Assembly: GCA_013433145.1 (NCBI GenBank)
Contig: CM024171.1
Location: forward strand, 7,006,065-7,070,064
Length of the DNA stretch: 64,000 bases
Origin: Ascaris suum
Lineage: Eukaryota > Nematoda > Chromadorea > Rhabditida > Ascarididae
Reading direction: 5' to 3'
A program made the position numbers and the translations under genes. Shown here piece by piece: positions 26,699 to 36,700 of the stretch (its first letter is position 1; each line of letters begins with the position of its first letter). Under the pieces are notes generated by a model. That model saw nothing but the letters and a program-made list of their open reading frames with translations, made no database searches and was not told where the DNA came from.

Positions 26699-28439
26699 TC
26701 GTTTTTCTTCATAGATTTTTGCGGAAACGCATTATAACGACATTAGATTTCTGCATTAGGTGTGCGTGTCTGTCTATCTGTCCGACAGTGTCAATTCGCG
26801 AACCACAAAGATGTATCTGTGGAATCTTGCAATAAATTCTGCATTGCAGGACAACTTTCTGTGCCCATTTTTCGTGCTAGTCATTCAGGAATATGTTATT
26901 GGTTTCTGAAAAACGGATTTTTTGTTCGATCACTATGCAACGGATCGGTTTTGTAGAAGGACTGGTTTCAAATATCTATCGTCATTTTTTTGCATGTTGG
27001 AGTACACGAACGAGTTGTTAAGCCAAAACGGAAAAGCGCATATCATATCACCTCTTAGGCGCATTTTCCTGCTTGTTTAGAGCACCCTTATAAATTTGCA
27101 CTTGCAGAATACAATGGCAGCATGGCTTCAGTATGTTTGTGTTTTTGTTGGTTCGGCGGTTCAGCTCGAAATCACTAAGGAACCTATTAAATTACGAAAT
27201 TTGCTAGGTACGGTTCGCGCCATTCGCGTTTCCTATGCCAATCGCGGAAGCGTATTGAGCGTTTAAAGGTGTTAAACAATTTGTATGCGTTTGACGCCAG
27301 TTGAACTATTGTTTTAAACAGGTCGCATTCAACGGAACCAGATCTTTTATATAAAGTTTGTGCAGGAGCTCGGGTTGATTGAAATATGAAGGCAGTGTTT
27401 TGCTTATGTTATTCGTTGTTGGTAACCTGTAAAACTGGTTGGGTGGGATGCAACAGCACGTATTGTGCCATCTCTTTGGGCGCACTTCTCTGCTTATTTC
27501 AACAATATGGCAACTGGGCAATGTTGATTAAACGAAAGTATATTTATATTTGACCATTTTGCTAAAGATTTTGTTGCCGGTCATGTGGGATTATTTGTGA
27601 GCTTATGATCAGATCAATCTTCTGAATATTGATAATCACTTATGCAATTTTACCTCATTACTTATACGTTTTCGTTGCTATTCTCTTCGTCTATGTTTTT
27701 CCTTCCAATGATTTCATGACATATTCACGTGTGCATGTGTACATTATGCACAGGTAATGTTTCTAGTTCGTCATTGCAAAATGAAAGTAATTTCGCCACC
27801 CTTCTTGCGATGTTTCACCTCTTATAAGGGAACTCGAAATCCATCAGTGGCCACTAATTGCGGTTTTATTTTATGAGAGGATCATAAAGCATGTGAGGGA
27901 AGCACGGGAATCAGGCGCTATGATGCGTGGAGCGATCTTCAAAAGGGACTTGTTCTCTTTGACGTTGACTGAGTTGAAATCCTGAATTTTTCAATTTGAA
28001 GCCTAAGTCATTTGGACAGTCAGCATATTTCCATTGCTGTCACTCCAGATAGTTTCTTATGAGAAGAAGCGTCGTTATGACATGCAGTTGTCTGTCATAC
28101 TTTTTCATTCATTCCAACAAAAAGATAAAATGCAGTGGTGTGCGCAGGTTACATCTACCGCCTCAGATGTCCTCAAGATGAAAAGAAACGTTGGCTGAGG
28201 GTGTGAACTACATGTTTTAGAATATTTCATTTGCACAATCGATTCGCTTATAAAGCGGCAGTCGTCCATAAATTACGCACATCATCTGTTGGGCGTCTTT
28301 TTTACTCCGCTTTAGTTGCAAAAATCAGTCATATCCTATAAATGAGTCACATTCGCTTGAGTCACATTCACAAAAACTGACTGCCCTCATAGCTATTTTT
28401 AAAACTGACTGTCCTTTCCATAGCTGTGCTAACCGGCAG

Positions 28440-30215
28440 CGTGAGGACAAATTGCCTTCCTCCTCATTTGCCGTTAAGGTTTTAAGAAAAATTCTCTGGC
28501 ACAATGGGAAACGTAGGTTTGCTACGATGCCTAAAGATCATCAAAATAATGCAAAATTTCAAGAGAAACGTATAGCTGCTCGGTTGACCGAAAGTTTCAT
28601 AAATGCGCCAATAAAAACTAAATATGGGGCAAAATTCGAAAAATCGATAAGCTAAGGTAGTGACTTCGATAAGTGGATAGCTCAAGCCCTGCGCTTTTCT
28701 CCCATATACTAAAGGATTAACCCAATTTCCGGTGAGCACAAAAATCTGCCAAATGCTTTCATTGAAACCATTGTAAAGCTCTCGCCAAATTAAACAACAA
28801 CATTTGAAGTAACCCCGATGGGGTTCCACCCTGCTTTCAGAAAGCATCTACTACTTGACTGATATCCTAAAAACGCATTTCGCGTTCTACGTTGCCCTCC
28901 CCAAAACCGCATCGTCATTCCTGTTTTGAAGACATTTGATTCTAGAAAAATCTATAGACCGATTAGTCTCACACGAGGAAAGCTGAGGGAATTGAAGGAT
29001 TTCATTTTAGAACACATGATGAAAGTTGGTATCCTTTATCAACGATGGGGTTGTGACAATGAACTAGAAGATACAGACAGATGTAGTTATACATCGATTA
29101 TACAAAGGCTTTTGACGTTGCGAACAATAAGAAGCCCTTACACAGTTCAAGGGCATATGGAGTTACAGGAGCATTGCTGCGATGGTTGGAATCATTCCTT
29201 ATAAATAGCGTTCAGGGTTAAAGTTGGTGATCCCGTTCTAGAAATTAGCCTCGAGAGAGCGTCCTCGGACCGTTACTTTTTGATATACATATGATTCCCG
29301 ATAAAATGCCACTATGTTTATTTGCTGATGATTTAAAAATATATCGACCTTTACATTCACCACCTGATTTTCATATTTTACGAAACGACCTCGTTTTGTT
29401 TAGTGATTGATCAAAAACATGGCAGCTAGATGTTTAATATGACAACACAGTGTTATGCACACCAATTTCTACCATGAATGCCCGCTTAGGCTAAATGGGA
29501 CGCTTTTGTCATCGACTGACTATGGCGTTGGAGACCCCGATGTAAAGGTTTCTTCGACCTTTGTTGGATAGGCAGTGTTCGGGGACCTCCTATAAAGCAT
29601 TCAGAGTCGTCGATTGTATAGTGTGGACTACTTATCAATGCTTAGAGCGTTACGCGCCAGAGCTTCGAATATTGTTCCCAAGTTTGGTCGCCTTATTTGC
29701 ACTAAGATAAAAATTAAATTGAAAAAGTTCAAAAATATTTCATTCGCATTACTTTTCGCAAGACATTTTCGGGCCTTCATCCCAGACTACGCAATTCGCC
29801 TCAAGTTGTTCAATTTGCTGTCCCTAGAATAAGAGTTCAGTTTGATCTTGTCGTCTATTACCGCAGAGGCTTTTCTGATGTTCCACTAGACAATTTCTTC
29901 GAGCTAGCTGATGCTGGAGAGCGCCGCGTCACGACTTTCAATTAGCCCGTAAAATTGCCCAGTTGATAGGGTCTTGCATGGCTTTCAATTCCGAGTTTTC
30001 CGAATCCGGAATCAGCTACATCAAACAGTAGTCAATGCGCAAAGTTCGACCGTATTCATGAATGGGCTTGATTCCTTCGTCCTTCACTTCTTTTGCACTT
30101 TGCTCTACTGAGGTCTTGAGCTTCGATGTCATGTATTTATGTATCTTGTACATAATTTTGTGTTTGCATCGTTTCTACGATGACCTGCTTAACTTAACCT
30201 TTCTTTCCGATTATA

Positions 30216-30260
<45 letters not shown>

Positions 30261-30390
30261 GCTTATATATATATATATATATATTATTTATATATAAAAT
30301 ATATTCATTAGTATATTGTTGATTGTACTACATGTGACTTGATTCGTGCTTTATCTCTTTAATCCTTTATCCCTCATGAATGAATAAAGA
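28440..30390 (+). mobile_element. decayed CR1/Jockey-like non-LTR retrotransposon (ORF2 3' part)
   Basis: Reverse-transcriptase landmarks appear in order on the + strand but in different frames. A basic linker (LRKILWHNGKRRF, about 28.48 kb) is followed by a TPMGFHPAF segment near 28.81 kb, resembling the SPDGIPP motif. YRPISLT lies at 28953-28973. ESVLGPLLFDI (about 29255-29287) and catalytic FADD (29321-29332) share one frame. The C-terminal thumb-like part includes IRLKLFNLLSLE (to about 29829) and, after a frameshift, RFDLV...DVPLDNFFEL, then VVNAQSSTVF near 30.03 kb. Stops and frameshifts break every segment, so it is inactive. No endonuclease domain was recognised upstream, suggesting 5' truncation. 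The tail holds (TA)n and AATAAA at 30383-30388. The left boundary is approximate. Confidence 0.85.
30211..30300. repeat. interrupted (TA)n tract in the LINE tail
   Basis: Two TA runs separated by ATTGCTT, in the element's 3' untranslated region. Confidence 0.92.
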
Positions 30391-31379
30391 CACTAACGGC
30401 AGGCAAGTCGTGTCAACTTTTTTATTTAACTGTGTGGATTGGCAAAAGTGGATTGTTTGAGGTTTGTGTTTAGGTTAATCGTAGGTTGAATTTTGCTTTT
30501 CTCTCAAGCGAAGCATTGTCATTATTTCTTTGAATTAGAGAACAGGCAGGCGCAAGTTGTGCAGTTCAATATCATTTTTTTGAAATAGCCCTGTGTGTAT
30601 TTATACGCAAGGTTGCGATCCAGTGAAAACCACCATGGATTTAGGTTCCTAGACACAGTTTTTGATGTCTCACTTCGCTGTCCTCACGCCTTTCCCTCAA
30701 ATGTGATCCACTGTGCTGTATTGACGAGTGTTCTATTTGCTGAATATAGCAGTCAGTTCCTAAGCCGTCTCTCATCATTTCCTGCGACTGTGTTGTGTCA
30801 CGGTCGTTGCTTCAGTAATGGCTTTTTTCAATAACTTTTTCATTGCCTCAGCAATCCATAATGATAGCAGGTTTTCGAATACTCTTCATATTCAAAAAGT
30901 TTGCGATAGAAATACCAATAAAAAATCGACTGTTGAACAATTCATGCGGCATCAGTGAATATATCCTTCATGTCTCCTTCAGTGATGGCCATTATTCCCA
31001 CCTGAAATATTCTTGACGTTCACAAATCAGCCATGCTCAGTCAGAAGCCTATCGTCTTTCGTTGTCATTTTGCCTCTTTATTGAAATGGCTAGGCTGAAA
31101 GGGTGTGGGTGACCAAACGAAGGTTTCCGCACAAGTCATTCATATGAATTGTCGACTTTCCTGCGAACCGGTTTCGCGCACAAAAGATATCGCAACATTA
31201 TTTCGGGAAGTGGAGTGGAATTGGCGGGCAGATTAGGAGGCAGTAAATCAATTAAAAGATGCAGGAGGGCCACACGCGGATCAGTTCAGTGGCAAATAAG
31301 CAATCTTCTCTTTAGATTTCCAGAATAAATTACACTACCGTCTATTTAAAGAAACGGATGCAAGCATGAGAGCCCGACT
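30391..31379. other. spacer between LINE and tRNA satellite, nothing recognised
   Basis: No gene, RNA or repeat family was identified. It separates the retrotransposon tail from the first traces of array-derived sequence. Confidence 0.6.
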
Positions 31380-31551
31380 GTAGAAGTTAACCACTTCAGC
31401 AGACTGAACTATTTCTCACAGCTCGCTAATTTAAGTCCAGCTCGGAAAAAATGCCAGATTTGTGGCCGCCGATCAAGCTTCGATGATAACAGTTTCAGCA
31501 AAATTCGCTACAAAGCCTTCCCTTTACTAATTTCATAGTCATAAATTCGAA

Positions 31552-31616
31552 ATCCGATGCAGCTCGAAGAAAAGCAATTTTAAGAGTCTTATGCTCTACC
31601 GACCGAGCTAACCTTT
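31552..31616 (-). pseudogene. tRNA-Lys remnant, most decayed
   Basis: Retains the anticodon-loop region (TTTTAAGAGTCTT on the + strand) and a D-arm-like CTCTACCGACCGAGCTAACC. The acceptor and T arms are scrambled and the CCGGGC 5' end is lost. No cloverleaf is possible. Confidence 0.75.
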
Positions 31617-31715
31617 CTGCCACAGCTCGTCCCAATGCCGTTCCTCTGAACATTCATCCAAATTCTTTTCGGCAAATTTCACGCATTCACCCAATTTTGA
31701 TTTATGTCTCATGCC

Positions 31716-31791
31716 AGCCCGATGCGCACTCGAACCTCCACAGCCTGAACATCAGATTAAAAGTCGATGCTCCGACCGAGCTCTGGTCACC
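31716..31791 (-). pseudogene. tRNA-Lys remnant, intermediate decay
   Basis: Keeps the AGCCCGATGCG...CTCGAACC T-arm side (+ strand) and an altered anticodon region (AGATTAAAAGTC). It has an insertion of about 8 nt before the anticodon stem and a ruined D arm and 5' acceptor. Confidence 0.78.
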
Positions 31792-31886
31792 CCACAATTC
31801 TCCCAATACGTTTCTCCTCATTTTACCTATGATGCGATTTTCGGCTAAATTCTAAATTACCTAATTTCCATGATTTCATGTCTCAT

Positions 31887-31958
31887 AGTTCGATCGGGGC
31901 TCGAACCCGCGACAGCCAAATTAAGAGTCTGGTGCTCTACCGACTGAGCTAACCGGGC
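31887..31958 (-). pseudogene. tRNA-Lys(CUU) pseudogene adjoining the array
   Basis: Near full length (71 nt plus base 73), with intact D arm, CUU anticodon loop and B-box core. One base is missing from the 3' strand of the T stem, and the 3' acceptor strand ends GAAC rather than GGGC, so it cannot pair with the 5' GCCCGG. One anticodon-stem pair is now G-U. Spacing to the first intact copy is 171 bp instead of 183. Confidence 0.85.
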
Positions 31959-32166
31959 TTCGCAGACGTCGTCCCAATTGCCCTTCCTCCTCTTTATCTG
32001 TGATCGATTTTCGGCAATTTCCACTAGCCTCTATTTTGATTTCGTAGGTCTCATGCCAGCCCGATGCGGGGCTCGAACCCGCGACAGCCAGATTAAGAGT
32101 CTGGTGCTCTACCGACTGAGCTAACCGGGCAGCGCAGACGTCGTCCCAATTGCCCTTCCTCCTCAC

Positions 32167-32176
32167 TTTGTCTATG
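32167..32176 (-). promoter_or_regulatory. TATA-like element upstream of each tRNA (copy 1 shown)
   Basis: In the RNA sense the spacer carries CATAGATAAA, CATAGACAAA (this copy) or CACAGATAAA at -46 to -37 from the mature 5' end. This is roughly where TFIIIB/TBP contacts DNA upstream of tRNA start sites in organisms that use such elements. The position is seen; the function is inferred. The same segment recurs in every unit. Confidence 0.3.
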
Positions 32177-32191
32177 ATTGCGATTTTCGGC

Positions 32192-32195
32192 AAAA
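32192..32195 (-). terminator. only T4 tract downstream of each tRNA (copy 2 shown)
   Basis: In the RNA sense, TTTT lies 46-49 nt after base 73, within AATTTTGCC. No other run of four or more T occurs in the unit outside this site, so this is the only candidate minimal Pol III terminator before the next gene begins. It recurs in each regular spacer. Confidence 0.5.
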
Positions 32196-33154
32196 TTCAT
32201 TCATTAGCCTCTATTTGGTGATTTCGTAGGTCTGCATGCCAGCCCGATGCGGGGCTCGAACCCGCGACAGCCAGATTAAGAGTCTGGTGCTCTACCGACT
32301 GAGCTAACCGGGCAGCGCAGACGTCGTCCCAATTGCCCTTCCTCCTCACTTTATCTGTGATTGCGATTTTCGGCAAAATTCATTCATTAGCCTCTATTTG
32401 GTGATTTCGTAGGTCTGCATGCCAGCCCGATGCGGGGCTCGAACCCGCGACAGCCAGATTAAGAGTCTGGTGCTCTACCGACTGAGCTAACCGGGCAGCG
32501 CAGACGTCGTCCCAATTGCCCTTCCTCCTCACTTTATCTATGATTGCGATTTTCGGCAAAATTCATTCATTAGCCTCTATTTGGTGATTTCGTAGGTCTG
32601 CATGCCAGCCCGATGCGGGGCTCGAACCCGCGACAGCCAGATTAAGAGTCTGGTGCTCTACCGACTGAGCTAACCGGGCAGCGCAGACGTCGTCCCAATT
32701 GCCCTTCCTCCTCACTTTATCTATGATTGCGATTTTCGGCAAAATTCATTCATTAGCCTCTATTTGGTGATTTCGTAGGTCTGCATGCCAGCCCGATGCG
32801 GGGCTCGAACCCGCGACAGCCAGATTAAGAGTCTGGTGCTCTACCGACTGAGCTAACCGGGCAGCGCAGACGTCGTCCCAATTGCCCTTCCTCCTCACTT
32901 TATCTATGATTGCGATTTTCGGCAAAATTCATTCATTAGCCTCTATTTGGTGATTTCGTAGGTCTGCATGCCAGCCCGATGCGGGGCTCGAACCCGCGAC
33001 AGCCAGATTAAGAGTCTGGTGCTCTACCGACTGAGCTAACCGGGCAGCGCAGACGTCGTCCAATTGCCCTTCCTCCTCACTTTATCTATGATTGCGATTT
33101 TCGGCAAAATTCATTCATTAGCCTCTATTTGGTGATTTCGTAGGTCTGCATACC

Positions 33155-33593
33155 AGCCCGATGCGGGGCTCGAACCCGCGACAGCCAGATTAAGAGTCTG
33201 GTGCTCTACCGACTGAGCTAACCGGGCAGCGCAGACGTCGTCCCAATTGCCCTTCCTCCTCACTTTATCTATGATTGCGATTTTCGGCAAAATTCATTCA
33301 TTAGCCTCTATTTGGTGATTTCGTAGGTCTGCATGCCAGCCCGATGCGGGGCTCGAACCCGCGACAGCCAGATTAAGAGTCTGGTGCTCTACCGACTGAG
33401 CTAACCGGGCAGCGCAGACGTCGTCGCAATTGCCCTTCCTCCTCACTTTATCTATGATTGCGATTTTCGGCAAAATTCATTCATTAGCCTCTATTTGGTG
33501 ATTTCGTAGGTCTGCATGCCAGCCCGATGCGGGGCTCGAACCCGCGACAGCCAGATTAAGAGTCTGGTGCTCTACCGACTGAGCTAACCGGGC
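33155..33593 (-). tRNA. tRNA-Lys(CUU) genes, copies 7-9
   Basis: Starts 33155, 33338 and 33521. Gene bodies match copy 1. The spacer left of copy 7 lacks one C and carries gcatA. The spacer right of copy 8 has gtcgtG. The spacer right of copy 9 lacks one C and has tttG. Confidence 0.95.
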
Positions 33594-33702
33594 AGCGCAG
33601 ACGTCGTCCAATTGCCCTTCCTCCTCACTTTGTCTATGATTGCGATTTTCGGCAAAATTCATTCATTAGCCTCTATTTGGTGATTTCGTAGGTCTGCATG
33701 CC

Positions 33703-36700
33703 AGCCCGATGCGGGGCTCGAACCCGCGACAGCCAGATTAAGAGTCTGGTGCTCTACCGACTGAGCTAACCGGGCAGCGCAGACGTCGTCCCAATTGCCC
33801 TTCCTCCTCACTTTATCTATGATTGCGATTTTCGGCAAAATTCATTCATTAGCCTCTATTTGGTGATTTCGTAGGTCTGCATGCCAGCCCGATGCGGGGC
33901 TCGAACCCGCGACAGCCAGATTAAGAGTCTGGTGCTCTACCGACTGAGCTAACCGGGCAGCGCAGACGTCGTCCCAATTGCCCTTCCTCCTCACTTTATC
34001 TATGATTGCGATTTTCGGCAAAATTCATTCATTAGCCTCTATTTGGTGATTTCGTAGGTCTGCATGCCAGCCCGATGCGGGGCTCGAACCCGCGACAGCC
34101 AGATTAAGAGTCTGGTGCTCTACCGACTGAGCTAACCGGGCAGCGCAGACGTCGTCCCAATTGCCCTTCCTCCTCACTTTATCTATGATTGCGATTTTCG
34201 GCAAAATTCATTCATTAGCCTCTATTTGGTGATTTCGTAGGTCTGCATGCCAGCCCGATGCGGGGCTCGAACCCGCGACAGCCAGATTAAGAGTCTGGTG
34301 CTCTACCGACTGAGCTAACCGGGCAGCGCAGACGTCGTCCCAATTGCCCTTCCTCCTCACTTTATCTATGATTGCGATTTTCGGCAAAATTCATTCATTA
34401 GCCTCTATTTGGTGATTTCGTAGGTCTGCATGCCAGCCCGATGCGGGGCTCGAACCCGCGACAGCCAGATTAAGAGTCTGGTGCTCTACCGACTGAGCTA
34501 ACCGGGCAGCGCAGACGTCGTCCCAATTGCCCTTCCTCCTCACTTTATCTGTGATTGCGATTTTCGGCAAAATTCATTCATTAGCCTCTATTTGGTGATT
34601 TCGTAGGTCTGCATGCCAGCCCGATGCGGGGCTCGAACCCGCGACAGCCAGATTAAGAGTCTGGTGCTCTACCGACTGAGCTAACCGGGCAGCGCAGACG
34701 TCGTCCCAATTGCCCTTCCTCCTCACTTTATCTATGATTGCGATTTTCGGCAAAATTCATTCATTAGCCTCTATTTGGTGATTTCGTAGGTCTGCATGCC
34801 AGCCCGATGCGGGGCTCGAACCCGCGACAGCCAGATTAAGAGTCTGGTGCTCTACCGACTGAGCTAACCGGGCAGCGCAGACGTCGTCCCAATTGCCCTT
34901 CCTCCTCACTTTATCTGTGATTGCGATTTTCGGCAAAATTCATTCATTAGCCTCTATTTGGTGATTTCGTAGGTCTGCATGCCAGCCCGATGCGGGGCTC
35001 GAACCCGCGACAGCCAGATTAAGAGTCTGGTGCTCTACCGACTGAGCTAACCGGGCAGCGCAGACGTCGTCCCAATTGCCCTTCCTCCTCACTTTATCTA
35101 TGATTGCGATTTTCGGCAAAATTCATTCATTAGCCTCTATTTGGTGATTTCGTAGGTCTGCATGCCAGCCCGATGCGGGGCTCGAACCCGCGACAGCCAG
35201 ATTAAGAGTCTGGTGCTCTACCGACTGAGCTAACCGGGCAGCGCAGACGTCGTCCCAATTGCCCTTCCTCCTCACTTTGTCTATGATTGCGATTTTCGGC
35301 AAAATTCATTCATTAGCCTCTATTTGGTGATTTCGTAGGTCTGCATGCCAGCCCGATGCGGGGCTCGAACCCGCGACAGCCAGATTAAGAGTCTGGTGCT
35401 CTACCGACTGAGCTAACCGGGCAGCGCAGACGTCGTCCCAATTGCCCTTCCTCCTCACTTTATCTATGATTGCGATTTTCGGCAAAATTCATTCATTAGC
35501 CTCTATTTGGTGATTTCGTAGGTCTGCATGCCAGCCCGATGCGGGGCTCGAACCCGCGACAGCCAGATTAAGAGTCTGGTGCTCTACCGACTGAGCTAAC
35601 CGGGCAGCGCAGACGTCGTCCCAATTGCCCTTCCTCCTCACTTTATCTATGATTGCGATTTTCGGCAAAATTCATTCATTAGCCTCTATTTGGTGATTTC
35701 GTAGGTCTGCATGCCAGCCCGATGCGGGGCTCGAACCCGCGACAGCCAGATTAAGAGTCTGGTGCTCTACCGACTGAGCTAACCGGGCAGCGCAGACGTC
35801 GTCCCAATTGCCCTTCCTCCTCACTTTATCTATGATTGCGATTTTCGGCAAAATTCATTCATTAGCCTCTATTTGGTGATTTCGTAGGTCTGCATGCCAG
35901 CCCGATGCGGGGCTCGAACCCGCGACAGCCAGATTAAGAGTCTGGTGCTCTACCGACTGAGCTAACCGGGCAGCGCAGACGTCGTCCCAATTGCCCTTCC
36001 TCCTCACTTTATCTGTGATTGCGATTTTCGGCAAAATTCATTCATTAGCCTCTATTTGGTGATTTCGTAGGTCTGCATGCCAGCCCGATGCGGGGCTCGA
36101 ACCCGCGACAGCCAGATTAAGAGTCTGGTGCTCTACCGACTGAGCTAACCGGGCAGCGCAGACGTCGTCCCAATTGCCCTTCCTCCTCACTTTATCTGTG
36201 ATTGCGATTTTCGGCAAAATTCATTCATTAGCCTCTATTTGGTGATTTCGTAGGTCTGCATGCCAGCCCGATGCGGGGCTCGAACCCGCGACAGCCAGAT
36301 TAAGAGTCTGGTGCTCTACCGACTGAGCTAACCGGGCAGCGCAGACGTCGTCCCAATTGCCCTTCCTCCTCACTTTATCTGTGATTGCGATTTTCGGCAA
36401 AATTCATTCATTAGCCTCTATTTGGTGATTTCGTAGGTCTGCATGCCAGCCCGATGCGGGGCTCGAACCCGCGACAGCCAGATTAAGAGTCTGGTGCTCT
36501 ACCGACTGAGCTAACCGGGCAGCGCAGACGTCGTCCCAATTGCCCTTCCTCCTCACTTTGTCTATGATTGCGATTTTCGGCAAAATTCATTCATTAGCCT
36601 CTATTTGGTGATTTCGTAGGTCTGCATGCCAGCCCGATGCGGGGCTCGAACCCGCGACAGCCAGATTAAGAGTCTGGTGCTCTACCGACTGAGCTAACCG

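Larger units (their letters stand above)
11383..28439. other. long gene-poor stretch
   Basis: No exon series, RNA gene or complete mobile element was recognised over about 17 kb. Contents noted: an inverted repeat near 12.66 kb, purine-rich G patches near 13.2 and 17.4 kb, G-tracts, and local repeats near 20.2 and 26.65 kb. An exon-like open stretch (about 23307-23418) lies between plausible splice sites. Open frames here stay at or below about 120 codons, close to chance for about 40% GC. Confidence 0.55.
31380..32057 (-). repeat. degenerate left margin of the tRNA-Lys satellite
   Basis: Array-like spacer and tRNA pieces persist with rising divergence leftwards. Examples are TTTCAGCAAAATTC near 31.49 kb (array: TTTCGGCAAAATTC), CGTCCCAATGCCGTTCCTC near 31.63 kb and ATGCGATTTTCGGC near 31.83 kb. 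Embedded tRNA remnants are listed separately. The sequence left of about 31.49 kb is only weakly similar, so the outer limit is uncertain. Confidence 0.7.
32058..33045 (-). tRNA. tRNA-Lys(CUU) genes, copies 1-6
   Basis: Starts 32058, 32241, 32424, 32607, 32790 and 32973, each 73 nt. The mature strand reads 7-bp acceptor GCCCGGT/ATCGGGC, D stem GCTC/GAGC with an 8-nt loop, anticodon stem CCAGA/TCTGG around CTCTTAA (anticodon CUU, decoding AAG), 5-nt variable loop, and T stem GCGGG/CCCGC around TTCGAGC. There is no intron and no encoded CCA. A box TAGCTCAGTCGG and B box GGTTCGAGCCC fit Pol III consensus. Base 73 is U. Copy 1 is the last in transcription order and opens onto degenerate sequence lacking the unit's T4 tract. 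Copy 2's upstream spacer has the tctG variant. Confidence 0.95.

Noticed and set aside
28482..28847. 121-codon minus-strand frame
   Set aside because: Antisense shadow of the LINE relic, whose motifs are on the + strand.
33477..33662. 61-codon minus-strand frame, identical at 43541, 49396, 51042 and 54517
   Set aside because: It reads through the tRNA gene and spacer. It appears only where a one-base spacer deletion coincides with the tttG variant, which removes a stop codon. By-product of the satellite.
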